Both the position numbers and the translations under genes were made by a program. Shown here piece by piece: positions 55,841-64,000 of a DNA stretch of 64,000 bases. Positions within the stretch are counted from its first letter, which is position 1. Each line of letters opens with the position of its first letter. The notes below the pieces were generated by a model. The model was not told where the DNA came from. It worked only from the letters and a program-made list of their open reading frames with translations, and did not search any database. The DNA is from Oleispirillum sp963678075 (GTDB taxonomy: Bacteria; Pseudomonadota; Alphaproteobacteria; Rhodospirillales; Rhodospirillaceae): NCBI GenBank assembly GCA_963678075.2, contig CAXXPK010000003.1, positions 310,001 to 374,000 of the forward strand. The letters are read 5' to 3'.

Positions 55841-56671
55841 CTAGTCCTGCCGCCGCGCGGCGAAGGCGCGGGCGAGGGCGCAGAAGCCCTCGACCGGGAT
55901 GGTTTCGGCGCGGGCCTCGGGGTTGATTCCCGCCGCTTCGCACAGTGCCGCGCCGCCCAGGGGTTTCAACGCGGCGCGCAGCATCTTGCGGCGTTGCCCG
56001 AAGGCGGCGGCGGTGACCTGTTGCATCGCGGCGCGCGGGGCCGGGGCCAGCGGTTCGGCGCGGGGTTCCAGGCGGACGACCGCCGAGGTTACCTTGGGCG
56101 GCGGCGTGAAGGCGGAGGCCGCGACCTCGAACAGGGCCGAGGTCACGCACAGCCATTGGCAGAGTACGCTCAGGCGGCCGTAATCCTTGCCGCCGGGCGG
56201 GGCGACGATGCGCTCCACGACCTCCTTTTGCAGCATCACGGTCAGGCTGGCGAACCGTTCCGGCCGGTCCAGCCAGCCGGTCAGCAGCACAGTGCCGATG
56301 TTGTAGGGCAGGTTGGCGGCGATGCGGCGCGGCGCCGGACCTAGGCTTTCGTAATCGACAGCGAGAGCGTCGTCGGCGATCACCGTCAGGCGTCCGGGCC
56401 AGGTCGCCTGGATCTCGGCCAGGGCGGGCAGGCAGCGGTCATCGCGTTCGATGGCGACGACATGGGCGGCGCCCTCGGCCAGCAGGGCGCGGGTCAGGCC
56501 GCCCGGACCCGGTCCGACCTCGATGATGGTGCCGTCGTCCAATGGTCCGGCGGCGCGGGCGATGCGCGCCGTCAGGTTCAAGTCCAGCAGGAAGTTCTGG
56601 CCCAGGTTCTTCTTGGCGCGCAGATTGTGCTCGGCGATCACGTCGCGCAGCGGCGGCAGGCGGTCGGTCAT
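55841..56671 (-). CDS. rsmA: 16S rRNA dimethyladenosine transferase
   Basis: 276 residues from ATG 56671, which overlaps the pdxA stop (ATGA). NFLLDLNLT near residue 24, SAM motif EVGPGPGGLTRAL near 50, and NLPYNIGTVLL (the NLPY catalytic motif) near 118. RsmA (KsgA) dimethylates two adenines in helix 45 of 16S rRNA. The longer open frame to 56884 is a shadow of pdxA. Confidence 0.95.
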   Translation of the reverse strand: MTDRLPPLRDVIAEHNLRAKKNLGQNFLLDLNLTARIARAAGPLDDGTIIEVGPGPGGLTRALLAEGAAHVVAIERDDRCLPALAEIQATWPGRLTVIADDALAVDYESLGPAPRRIAANLPYNIGTVLLTGWLDRPERFASLTVMLQKEVVERIVAPPGGKDYGRLSVLCQWLCVTSALFEVAASAFTPPPKVTSAVVRLEPRAEPLAPAPRAAMQQVTAAAFGQRRKMLRAALKPLGGAALCEAAGINPEARAETIPVEGFCALARAFAARRQD

Positions 56672-57687
56672 GATGTGGCTCCGGCCCGCGCTATTGCCAT
56701 TGCATCGGCGGTGCGCAGGGCCGCGATCAGGCTGTCGGGGCGGGCCTGCCCGGTTCCGGCCAGGGTCAGGGCGGTGCCGTGATCGGGCGAGGTGCGGACG
56801 AACGGCAGTCCCAGGGTGATGTTGACGCCGCCATGGAAATCCAACGTCTTCAGCGGGATCAGCGCCTGATCGTGGTACATGCACAGCGCCGCGTCATAGG
56901 CGGTTCGCGCCTCGGCGTGGAACATCGTGTCGGCGGGAAGTGGTCCGGTCACGTCGTGGCCTTCGCCCTGCAGTTCGGCGATCGCCGGGGCGATCAGGTC
57001 GATTTCCTCGGTCCCCATCAGGCCGTCTTCCCCGGCGTGCGGGTTAAGCCCGGATACCGCCAGCCGTGGCCGCGCGATGCCGAAATCGCGGGCCAGCGCG
57101 GCCAGAACGACGCGGGCGATCACCGCGATCGGGGTGGCGGCCAAATGGCGCGGAACCTCGGCCAGGGCGCGGTGGACGGTCAACGGCACCACCCGCAATT
57201 CCGCGCAGGACAGCATCATCACCGCGCGGTGTCCGGGACCGGCCAGTGTCTCCAGGTATTCGGTGTGGCCGGGATGGGCGAAGCCCCCGGCGGCCATCGC
57301 CGCCTTGTGGATCGGCGCGGTGACGACGCCGCAGGCGTAGCCTTCGCGGCACAGATCAACGGCGATGCGAATGGCTTTTGTGACGGTGGCGGCGTTGGCG
57401 GGGTCCGGGATGCCCATGACATCGGGGCGGGGCAGGGCGACCGGCAGCACCGGCAGGGCGTCGGCGAAGCGGTCTGCGGCGGCGGCGACCTCGGTCGCGG
57501 CAATCGGAGACAACGGCACGTCCAGTCCCAGCCGACGGGCGCGGGCGACCAGCAGCGCCGGATCGGCGACGGCGACGAAGGGCGGCCCGTCGCCGCCCCG
57601 TGTTCGCGCCCAAGTGGCGAGGATGAGGTCGGGGCCGACCCCCGCCGGTTCCCCCATGGAGAGCGCGAGCGGTGGGGTCGGCGTCAT
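56668..57687 (-). CDS. pdxA: 4-hydroxythreonine-4-phosphate dehydrogenase
   Basis: 339 residues. Family blocks: LSMGEPAGVGPDLIL at the start, TAPIHKAAMAAGGFAHPGHT near 138 and MYHDQALIPLKTLDF near 272 with metal-binding His residues; NPHAGEDGLMGTEE near 210. PdxA oxidises 4-phosphohydroxy-L-threonine in pyridoxal phosphate synthesis. It overlaps surA by 4 bp and rsmA by 4 bp. Confidence 0.95.
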   Translation of the reverse strand: MTPTPPLALSMGEPAGVGPDLILATWARTRGGDGPPFVAVADPALLVARARRLGLDVPLSPIAATEVAAAADRFADALPVLPVALPRPDVMGIPDPANAATVTKAIRIAVDLCREGYACGVVTAPIHKAAMAAGGFAHPGHTEYLETLAGPGHRAVMMLSCAELRVVPLTVHRALAEVPRHLAATPIAVIARVVLAALARDFGIARPRLAVSGLNPHAGEDGLMGTEEIDLIAPAIAELQGEGHDVTGPLPADTMFHAEARTAYDAALCMYHDQALIPLKTLDFHGGVNITLGLPFVRTSPDHGTALTLAGTGQARPDSLIAALRTADAMAIARAGATS

Positions 57688-58967
57688 ATCCGGATGTCGA
57701 TGATCGCGGTTCGGCGCAGGTCGCGCAGGCGGCGTTCGGCGCCACGTTCCAGGCGCTCCAGACGCAGGCCGTCGCGGATCTGGTCGGCGGCCGGCAGGGT
57801 TCTGGGGGCGACGCGTTCGCAGACCATCAGCAAGGTGGTGACGCCACCGATCTCGACCGGCGCGCTGGGGGTGCCGATCGCCAGATTTTCGACCGCCTGC
57901 GCCACGGTTGCCGGCATTTCGCGTGCCGTCAGGCTGCCGAGCGGGCCGGTCCCCGCGGTGCCCAAGGTCTTGCCGTGGGCCTCGAAGGCCGGGCAGCCGC
58001 GCACCGAGGCCGCGACATAGGTGGCCACCTTGTCGCGGTCGGCGGTGGAGACCGCCTTTTCGCCGGACAGCGGCAGTTTGATCTGGCTAAGACGGAGCTT
58101 GGTCGCGCTGGGGTCGGGGGCTTGCAGGACGCTGCGTTTTTCCAGCTTCAGGATGTAATAGCCGTTGGTGGTGCGGATCGGCGCGGAAACTTCGCCGTCC
58201 CGCAAGGTCAACAGTGTCGCATCGAGCTCGCGTTCCAACTGACCCCGCGGCACCCAACCAAGGTCGCCGCCGCGTCCCGCGGTCGGGCTGCGCGAGAATT
58301 GCATGGCGGCTTGCGCGAACGGAGCCTCCAGGCGCAACTGCTCGGCCAATTTGTTGGCGAGAGCGGTCAGATCCGCTTCGTTTTGGGCTGCGTCGAAGGG
58401 CAGAAAGATTTCGGCGACCTTGTGCTGCGGTTGTCCCAGGTTGGCGCGCATCTGTTCCAGGCGGTCCTGGACGTCCTCCGCCGATGGGGGATTTTTCTGT
58501 CCGTAGAGGCGGTTGACCGCCTTGATCCAGGTGGCCTGGGCGCGAATCTGCTCGGAAATCGTTTCATAGGGGACGTTGAGCGCCCCTGCCAGTTCCCTAA
58601 GGCCGCCGGGCCGCATGCCGTTGCTGGCCTCGACACGACCGATCGCCTGATTCAAATCGGCGTCTTCAATGGCGACGTTCAGGCGTTTCGCTTCCTGCAG
58701 TTGCAGGCGCTCGTCGATCAGTCCGCGCAGCACCTGGGGGGCCAGACGTTGGCGATTTTCCGGCGTATCCTCCAGGCGGGAGGAAAATAGCGCGACTTTA
58801 AGCCGTGTCGTCAGGTCGAAAATCGACACGATGTCGTCGTTGATCACCGCGGCGATTCTCAAGGAATCCTGGGCCGTCGCTGGGCTCCCCATCGCGGAAA
58901 GAAGGGCGATCATGGCCGATCCGCAGATCGTTTCCGCCGCGCGTTTCAGTGTCGCATATCGGATCAT
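57684..58967 (-). CDS. surA: Peptidylprolyl isomerase / outer membrane protein chaperone SurA
   Basis: 427 residues. Signal peptide to about residue 33 (ALLSAMGSPATAQ), a SurA N-terminal domain (AAVINDDIVSIFDLTTRLKV), then a parvulin domain with HKVAEIFLPF and GGDLGWVPRGQLE, and a second, more divergent one (SAPIRTTNGYYILKLEKR). SurA escorts beta-barrel proteins through the periplasm. It lies 24 bp downstream of lptD and overlaps pdxA. Confidence 0.92.
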   Translation of the reverse strand: MIRYATLKRAAETICGSAMIALLSAMGSPATAQDSLRIAAVINDDIVSIFDLTTRLKVALFSSRLEDTPENRQRLAPQVLRGLIDERLQLQEAKRLNVAIEDADLNQAIGRVEASNGMRPGGLRELAGALNVPYETISEQIRAQATWIKAVNRLYGQKNPPSAEDVQDRLEQMRANLGQPQHKVAEIFLPFDAAQNEADLTALANKLAEQLRLEAPFAQAAMQFSRSPTAGRGGDLGWVPRGQLERELDATLLTLRDGEVSAPIRTTNGYYILKLEKRSVLQAPDPSATKLRLSQIKLPLSGEKAVSTADRDKVATYVAASVRGCPAFEAHGKTLGTAGTGPLGSLTAREMPATVAQAVENLAIGTPSAPVEIGGVTTLLMVCERVAPRTLPAADQIRDGLRLERLERGAERRLRDLRRTAIIDIRI

Positions 58968-58991
58968 CGCGTCATCCCGTCTCGATTTTGC

Positions 58992-61223
58992 CTACATGCT
59001 GAACTTGGAGTCGCCGAGGGTCTTGAAAACCAGGTACATGAGGACGCCCCATCCCTTTTCCGCATCGCGGTCGGAAGTATAGTCCTTGGTCGCCGTCAAG
59101 CGCAGCAGAAAGCATTCGTCCTCGTAGGTCGCGGCGGTTGAAAACGACAACGGTCCGCCGGTGTCGGTCAAATCGTGCGAGGTGGCGGCGGAAACCTTCC
59201 AGTCGCGGGAAAGCCGCGACTGCAGGCCGACCGAAAGCTGCTCGACGTCCTTGTTGTCGGTGTCGTTCAGCCGGACATGATTGCGCTGGTTGAGGTAGGC
59301 CATCGACAGCCGCAGCGGGTCGGTGCCGCCGGAGATCGTGATGTCGTTGCTGACCACTTCGTAGTCGTCTTGATCGACGCGGAACCGGTAGGTGCTGTTG
59401 AAATAGCTGCCGTAGCGATAGCGGACCCGCCCGACGTAGTCGGACAGACCTTCCCGGAGGCCGGAGCTTTCCGGGAACGCCGAATCCTTGTGCACGCGAT
59501 AGGTCTGGCCCGCGAACGCGGACAACTGGTTGGTGGTGCCGTTCAGACAGGCGTTCCAGTTGACGCCATAGGTCCCGCGCGGTCCGGTCTCGACGCGGTC
59601 ATGGCCGATGAAATGATTGGTTTCCAGCGCCTGAGTGTCGTCGAATTCGAGGTCGCGGCTGTCCTCGTTCGGAATGTTGTCGGGGTTGCCGCCGTTCGGC
59701 GAAACCGCTCCGATCAGCACCGGTTCGATGACCTGGGTGGTGTGCTCTCCGGCGCGGGCGAACGGCCAGCTCCAGCGCAGCGAGGCTTCCGGGATCACCC
59801 GACCGGTGGCGCCGGAAAAGGTCTCGCCATTGGATTTCAGGTAATTCTCCACCTGATAGACGTCGCTGCGCAGGGAGGTGGTAAGGGTGTAGTGCTCGCC
59901 CGAGGGCGCGACATAGGGCAGCGTCCAGGCGGAACTTCCGGAAACCCGGTAGCTGTCGGTGGCGCCGCCGCTGCGGGTCAGGGACGCGGAGGACAAGGCG
60001 GTGGTCCAGTAGCCGCCCTTCACGCCGTGTTCGCCGAAGTGCGTCCATTCGCCGCGCGGCAGGATGATGGGGTTCTTGACCGGGGAGGTGAGGGCGCGCA
60101 ATTCGCGAAAGCTCAAGGCCTCGATCCGGGCATAATCGTCGCCGGCGAAGCCCTCCATGGCGACGCGGCTGGTCATGGAATAATCTTCCAGGAAGGAGCG
60201 CTTGGTCATGTAGTCGTTGGGCTGATCGATCTTGTACCGTCGGCGATAGGTGTCCGACGACACCGCGCGCAGGTCGGCGGAGCCGCGCCAGGTTTCGTTG
60301 GCGTCCCATTCGCCCCGGAAGTTGACGTGCCCGCAGTCCTTGTCGCCGTCGGCCTGGCCGCTGGCATCGACAATGAAGCCGCCGTTGGCGAGATTCTGGC
60401 GATATTCGCCGACCAGGATCGACGGGTCGCCGGTGGCCAACAACGGCGCCAGGGTGACGTCGGAGTTGGGCGAGGTCACGTAGTAATAGGGAACCTTGAC
60501 GAAGGTGCCGATGTTGCTGGAATTGCCGATCGACGGGAACAGGAAGCCGCTGCGCCGCTTGACCGTCGGATCGGCGTGCGAAAGATAGGGGGTATAGGCG
60601 ACCGGCACCCTGAACATTTCGAGCGTCGCGTCGCTGTAGACGATGTCCTTCGTCGCCTCGTCATGGACGATGCGCACCGCCTTGATCTGCCAAATCCGGG
60701 TGTCGCCGCCGCCGCAGGCGTCGCAGGCGCTATAGACGGCGTGGTCCAATTCGTTGATCTGCTGCCCTTGGTCGCCGACGCTGCGTTTGCCGCCCGCCGC
60801 CGCCGTGCGCGAATGGTCGGCGGTAATCAGCAGCAGATTGCTCATCGCGCCTTCCTTCATCTTTCCGGTCAACTGCATGTGATCGGCAAAGACGACGTCG
60901 CCGCCCGGCATGATCAGGGAAACGTTACCGTTGGCGGTGACTGTGTCCTGATTGATGCTGTAGCTGACGGTGTCGGCGAAGAGGGTGTGGCCAGCTTGAT
61001 TGATTTCGACGCCGCCGCGCGCGGTGACGATGTTGAGCGAGCGGTCGTGGGTGACTTCCTCGGCGGCCATCGCCACCGGTTCGTCGGAAATCGCCTCGGC
61101 GGCGCGTGCCGGGGTTTGGCCCAGGACGCACGCGACCATCCCGATCGCCGTGCCGAGACGCCGCCAAGCGCGGGCCGTCAAGGCGGGCGGCGCGGCCGAA
61201 AAGGTACGGCGCTCTTGATTCAC
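58992..61223 (-). CDS. lptD: LPS-assembly protein LptD
   Basis: 743 residues from GTG 61223, which overlaps the lptF stop (GTGA). The open frame runs up to 62063, but that part is antisense-like in lptF. Signal peptide around residues 25-45 (GMVACVLGQTPARA), an OstA/LptA-like N-terminal domain (AAEEVTHDRSLNIVTARGGV, ADTVSYSINQDTVTANGNVS) and a long beta-barrel ending in an aromatic-rich strand (VLMYLVFKTLGDSKFSM). LptD with LptE inserts LPS in the outer leaflet. CDACGGG and later Cys residues could form disulfides. lptE is not in the window. Confidence 0.93.
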   Translation of the reverse strand: MNQERRTFSAAPPALTARAWRRLGTAIGMVACVLGQTPARAAEAISDEPVAMAAEEVTHDRSLNIVTARGGVEINQAGHTLFADTVSYSINQDTVTANGNVSLIMPGGDVVFADHMQLTGKMKEGAMSNLLLITADHSRTAAAGGKRSVGDQGQQINELDHAVYSACDACGGGDTRIWQIKAVRIVHDEATKDIVYSDATLEMFRVPVAYTPYLSHADPTVKRRSGFLFPSIGNSSNIGTFVKVPYYYVTSPNSDVTLAPLLATGDPSILVGEYRQNLANGGFIVDASGQADGDKDCGHVNFRGEWDANETWRGSADLRAVSSDTYRRRYKIDQPNDYMTKRSFLEDYSMTSRVAMEGFAGDDYARIEALSFRELRALTSPVKNPIILPRGEWTHFGEHGVKGGYWTTALSSASLTRSGGATDSYRVSGSSAWTLPYVAPSGEHYTLTTSLRSDVYQVENYLKSNGETFSGATGRVIPEASLRWSWPFARAGEHTTQVIEPVLIGAVSPNGGNPDNIPNEDSRDLEFDDTQALETNHFIGHDRVETGPRGTYGVNWNACLNGTTNQLSAFAGQTYRVHKDSAFPESSGLREGLSDYVGRVRYRYGSYFNSTYRFRVDQDDYEVVSNDITISGGTDPLRLSMAYLNQRNHVRLNDTDNKDVEQLSVGLQSRLSRDWKVSAATSHDLTDTGGPLSFSTAATYEDECFLLRLTATKDYTSDRDAEKGWGVLMYLVFKTLGDSKFSM

Positions 61224-62353
61224 GATCCCATCACCCCGGAAGAGGAACCCGCAGCGGTGCGGACCCGTAAGTGCACAGGGTACAAAAGGTAGACCGGAAT
61301 CACAATCGGCAGAAGCGTCAGAAGCGGCGGCAGCACCAGAAACAGGCTCGACCGGCTGGCCAGATTGTTGATGCTGAGGGAGGCCGCCTGGAAGCCGACC
61401 ATCAGGGCGACGGTGACGACGATGCGCCGTGCCTGGCCGCAGCGATCGAACGATCCGCCCAACAATCCAGTCAGGGCCATCAGGGCGAAGCCCAGAACCT
61501 GGAGGGGAAGGAACAGGCGTTGCAGTCCCTCGACGCGGAAACGCCGAACATCGACGGCGCTGAGGTGATCGCTTGGTTGTTCGGTGAACAATTCGGTCAG
61601 GCCGCGTTCGCGGGCGTCGCGGAAGCGGACCTCGTCGGTGGGGTGGGATTCGCCGAATTCGGCGGTGTAGGAATCGAAATATAGAACCGAGTAGCCGTGA
61701 TCCTTGGGGGTGTATTCCTGGCGACTGCCGTTGATCAGGTGAAGGCGCGGCATCGCGCCACCCGAGACCAGGGCGCCCTTTTCCGCCATCACGATGACCT
61801 CTTTGGAGGGATTGCTGAGGTCCGAGATCAGCACCTTGGACAGGACATTGTCGGCGTCGCGCTCGCCGACGAAGACAATGACGCCGTCGCCGACGTCGGT
61901 GAATTCGCCCTCCTTCAGAACCAAGTGGGTGACGTCCTGGCGGATCGTCCACTGCAGTTCGCGAAAGGACCGCACCGACTCCGGCGCGATCCACAGGGTC
62001 AGGGCATAGGATAGAACGGTGATGCCCCCCGCGAGAATCAGCGCCGGGATCGACAGGTCCCACTGGCTCATTCCGGTGGCGCGCATCACCACCAGTTCGC
62101 GGTCGCCGATCAGCTTGTTGTAGATGAACAGGGTGACGGTGAAAATCGCGATCGGCAGCACCACCATCAGGAAGCCCGGCAGCAGCATCGAGGTCAGCTT
62201 CAGGAACAGCGCCACCGACAACCCCTTATTGACGATCAGATCGACGAAACGTAGCGACTGGCTGAGCCACAACAGAATCGACAGTCCCACCGTCACCAGG
62301 AGCATGCCGATGAACAGCTGTTTCAGGATGTAGCGTGTGATTCCCCGCATCAT
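61220..62353 (-). CDS. lptF: LPS export ABC transporter permease LptF
   Basis: 377 residues from ATG 62353 (MMRGITRYILKQLFIGMLLV); the frame to 62449 is longer but unconvincing. Six membrane segments, three before and three after a large periplasmic jellyroll domain (residues ~120-270). LLPGFLMVVLPIAIFTVTLF and the coupling region NKLIGDRELVVMRATGMS fit LptF rather than LptG. LptF and LptG form the permease with LptB ATPase. In related bacteria lptG usually follows lptF; here lptD follows directly with a 4-bp overlap. Confidence 0.88.
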   Translation of the reverse strand: MMRGITRYILKQLFIGMLLVTVGLSILLWLSQSLRFVDLIVNKGLSVALFLKLTSMLLPGFLMVVLPIAIFTVTLFIYNKLIGDRELVVMRATGMSQWDLSIPALILAGGITVLSYALTLWIAPESVRSFRELQWTIRQDVTHLVLKEGEFTDVGDGVIVFVGERDADNVLSKVLISDLSNPSKEVIVMAEKGALVSGGAMPRLHLINGSRQEYTPKDHGYSVLYFDSYTAEFGESHPTDEVRFRDARERGLTELFTEQPSDHLSAVDVRRFRVEGLQRLFLPLQVLGFALMALTGLLGGSFDRCGQARRIVVTVALMVGFQAASLSINNLASRSSLFLVLPPLLTLLPIVIPVYLLYPVHLRVRTAAGSSSGVMGS

Positions 62354-62384
62354 GGCGGCGGAGTATAGAGGCTGACCGCCGACA

Positions 62385-63092
62385 TTAGAACCGGAATTCG
62401 TCCGTGGGCGCGGGCGGTTCGATTTTGCCGCCGCCCTGCGCCAGGGCATGACGGTGGGCGCGATGGAGCCGGTCGAACAGCTTCAGATATTCGGCCTCCG
62501 CCGCCGCCGATGGCAATGGCCGCAAGACCGCGCCGGGCAAGGGTTTGGCGGCGATTTTCAGAATGCCGGACACTTCCGGCGGGGCGAAACCGGCCAGTTG
62601 CACCGCCTCGGTCGCGGCGGCGATCAAATCGGCCTTCTTGATCCGCGCCGTGATTTCGCACGGCAGCTTGGGCGGCAGGCCGAAAGCCTGGTGGACCGCC
62701 ATTTGCAAGCGGGTCTCGATTTCGCGAAAGACATCGCCGACCGCCGCCTTCAGGGGGGTGATCAGGTCGTGGGTGACGTATTCGGGGGCGTCGTGCAGCA
62801 GTCCCGCCAGCAGCACCCAGCTGGGACTGTCCGGGTGGAGGCGTTGCAGAATCTCGACCACGAACAGCGCGTGCTGCGCCACCGACCAGCCGTGCTCGCC
62901 CGAAGTCTGGCCGTTCCAGCGGGTGTTGCGCGACAATCCCAGGGCGATGTCGTGAATTTCGATGTCCAGGGGGGACGGCTCGATCAGGTTGAGGCGACGG
63001 CCCGACAGCATGCGCTGCCAAGTGCGCGGCGCGGTTTCATCCAGGCGCCGTCGCGCAGTTTCGTCCAGCGGGTGTTCCGGCGCGCGGCTCAT
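62385..63092 (-). CDS. HD domain phosphohydrolase (YfbR-like)
   Basis: 235 residues from ATG 63092, overlapping the stop of the upstream gene (ATGA). Motifs: SGEHGWSVAQHALFVVEIL with the first His, and LLAGLLHDAPEYVTHDLITP with the His-Asp pair and later Asp in KKADLIAAATEA, the arrangement of YfbR-type 5'-deoxynucleotidases. Function as nucleotidase is inferred from the fold. Probably co-transcribed with the secreted protein before it. Confidence 0.85.
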   Translation of the reverse strand: MSRAPEHPLDETARRRLDETAPRTWQRMLSGRRLNLIEPSPLDIEIHDIALGLSRNTRWNGQTSGEHGWSVAQHALFVVEILQRLHPDSPSWVLLAGLLHDAPEYVTHDLITPLKAAVGDVFREIETRLQMAVHQAFGLPPKLPCEITARIKKADLIAAATEAVQLAGFAPPEVSGILKIAAKPLPGAVLRPLPSAAAEAEYLKLFDRLHRAHRHALAQGGGKIEPPAPTDEFRF

Positions 63093-63616
63093 TGGCACAG
63101 CGCCAGCAGGTCTTGGTTGGTTTTGTCAGGATGGGGCGCGCCGTCGATCGCCTCCACCGACTTAACGACGCCGGGGCCGGCGATGCGCGCCGCCTCGGCC
63201 AGCAGGCGTCCGTTCACGCCGGAAAGATTCAGCTTTTCAGAACGGCTCTGCGTGATCGGGGTGCGGTTCATCGTGAACAGGAAGGCTTCGATCATGTAGG
63301 GCAGGCGATTGCACATCACCATCATGACGCCGTCCCGCGAGGTCAGGCGCAGAGTCATCGGACGGTGGGCGGAAACCCCCTTGGTGTGGCTGCGCGCACC
63401 CGCGACCGGGACCCACATCGGCGCCAGTTGCAGGGTCCGTTCGCCGGGACCGAAGGCCGAGGTCTTGCCGCCGCCCTCGGCCAGGGATGTGTCCGGCCAA
63501 TCCATCGCGATCAGGCATGCCGCGCCCAAAACGGCGATGCGAAATGCGTGGCGGAACGATCCGGAGGCGAAGGGGAACGGCATGATGCGGGGAATCCAGG
63601 AAATTGAGCATGACAT
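63089..63616 (-). CDS. Small exported protein of unknown function
   Basis: 175 residues from ATG 63616; the open frame to 63841 runs into tadA and is rejected, while ATG 63581 (MPFPFASGSFRHAF) is an alternative start. A hydrophobic segment AFRIAVLGAACLIAMDWPDT is a likely signal peptide. The mature part has HRPMTLRLTSRDGVMMVMCN and RLPYMIEAFLFTM with a Cys, and ends in DLLALCQ. I do not recognise the family. Overlap with the HD gene suggests a shared transcript. Confidence 0.6.
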   Translation of the reverse strand: MSCSISWIPRIMPFPFASGSFRHAFRIAVLGAACLIAMDWPDTSLAEGGGKTSAFGPGERTLQLAPMWVPVAGARSHTKGVSAHRPMTLRLTSRDGVMMVMCNRLPYMIEAFLFTMNRTPITQSRSEKLNLSGVNGRLLAEAARIAGPGVVKSVEAIDGAPHPDKTNQDLLALCQ

Positions 63617-63639
63617 GATCGCGGCTTTCCGGCGCCGGA

Positions 63640-64000
63640 TCAACCGTCGCGGCGTTCGGCAAAGAAATCCTTGAGCAGGCGGGCGCAGTCGGTTTCGCGC
63701 AGGCCGCCATAGACCTCTGGGCGGTGGTGGATGGTGGGCTGCCGGTAGAGCCGGGGGCCATGATCGATGGCGCCGCCCTTGGGGTCGAAGGCCCCGAAAT
63801 AGACGCGGCGGATGCGCGCGAAGGCGATCGCCGCCGCGCACATCGCGCAGGGCTCCAGCGTGACGTAAAGGTCGCAGCCCGGCAGGCGCGGCGAACCCAG
63901 CGCCCGGGCGGCGGCGCGCAGGGCGAGAATCTCGGCGTGGGCGGTAGGGTCGCGGTCGGTCTCGGTGCGGTTGGCGGCCTCGGCGAGGATGCGCCCGCTG
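63640..64000 (-). CDS. tadA: tRNA-specific adenosine deaminase, 5' end outside window
   Basis: The frame entering at 64000 reads SGRILAEAANRTETDRDPTA HAEILALRAAARALG with the zinc His and catalytic Glu, then YVTLEPCAMCAAAIAFARIR with the two zinc Cys, GAFDPKGGAIDHGP and a normal end LKDFFAERRDG at 63640. TadA deaminates A34 of tRNA-Arg(ACG) to inosine and is essential. Only the first ~25-30 residues are missing beyond the window edge. Confidence 0.92.
   Translation of the reverse strand, partial: SGRILAEAANRTETDRDPTAHAEILALRAAARALGSPRLPGCDLYVTLEPCAMCAAAIAFARIRRVYFGAFDPKGGAIDHGPRLYRQPTIHHRPEVYGGLRETDCARLLKDFFAERRDG

Noticed and set aside
56672..56884. N-terminal extension of rsmA
   Set aside because: Arg/Pro-rich shadow of pdxA; ATG 56671 with ATGA overlap matches the family start.
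61224..62063. N-terminal extension of lptD by 280 residues
   Set aside because: This stretch lies inside lptF in another frame and has no signal peptide or lipoprotein features; the GTG at 61223 followed by a signal peptide is the sensible start.

Overview
The window is a GC-rich stretch of a Gram-negative alphaproteobacterial chromosome, most likely of the order Rhodospirillales. I infer this from the gene orders rpsF-rpsR-rplI-dnaB-alr, lptF-lptD-surA-pdxA-rsmA, DUF374-waaA-lpxK and thrB-rnhA, and from the protein sequences. No rRNA, tRNA, CRISPR array or prophage was seen.

Layout. 1-6300 is an envelope block: a broken lipid kinase, an LpxH-like phosphoesterase, a broken glycosyltransferase, a DUF374 acyltransferase, waaA, lpxK and an LpxL-type acyltransferase. 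6300-7720 is a thioredoxin-like gene split by an IS5-family element. 7855-11353 is yfgM-like, bamB and der. 11.5-24.8 kb is accessory and decayed. It holds a truncated hydrolase, a second copy of purF-cvpA-radA, two more IS copies, a two-component pair with a wrecked kinase, an EAL/GGDEF protein, and remnants of panD, a 5'-nucleotidase-like phosphoesterase and an M23 peptidase. 24.9-35.6 kb mixes intact genes (M32 carboxypeptidase, thrC, M16 peptidase, csp, yqgE, rnhA, an autotransporter) with genes gutted by internal deletions (elbB, thrB, a LuxR regulator). 35.7-50.5 kb is mostly core: purF, cvpA, radA, an Mla-type ABC pair, alr, dnaB, rplI, rpsR, rpsF, then fabD, fabG, acpP, fabF and mltG. 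50.5-53.9 kb is an amino-acid dehydratase / cyclodeaminase / regulator / SDR island between mltG and yicC. 53.9-64 kb holds yicC, gmk, rsmA, pdxA, surA, lptD, lptF, an HD protein, a secreted protein and the start-proximal end-truncated tadA.

Two things stand out. First, a direct duplication: 12511-16327 and 35710-39996 are nearly identical (one substitution noticed, synonymous, in purF), lie about 23 kb apart, and differ mainly by one deletion in each copy. The right end of the upstream copy coincides with an IS insertion at CTAG. Second, an unusual number of genes carry internal deletions, several clearly between 7-10 bp direct repeats, next to single-base frameshifts that may be real or may be sequencing errors. 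I found no convincing new multi-gene system. The most testable new items are a perfect operator-like palindrome before a DauR/YheO-type regulator, the dehydratase/cyclodeaminase operon, the missing lptG, and a family of recurring intergenic hairpins.
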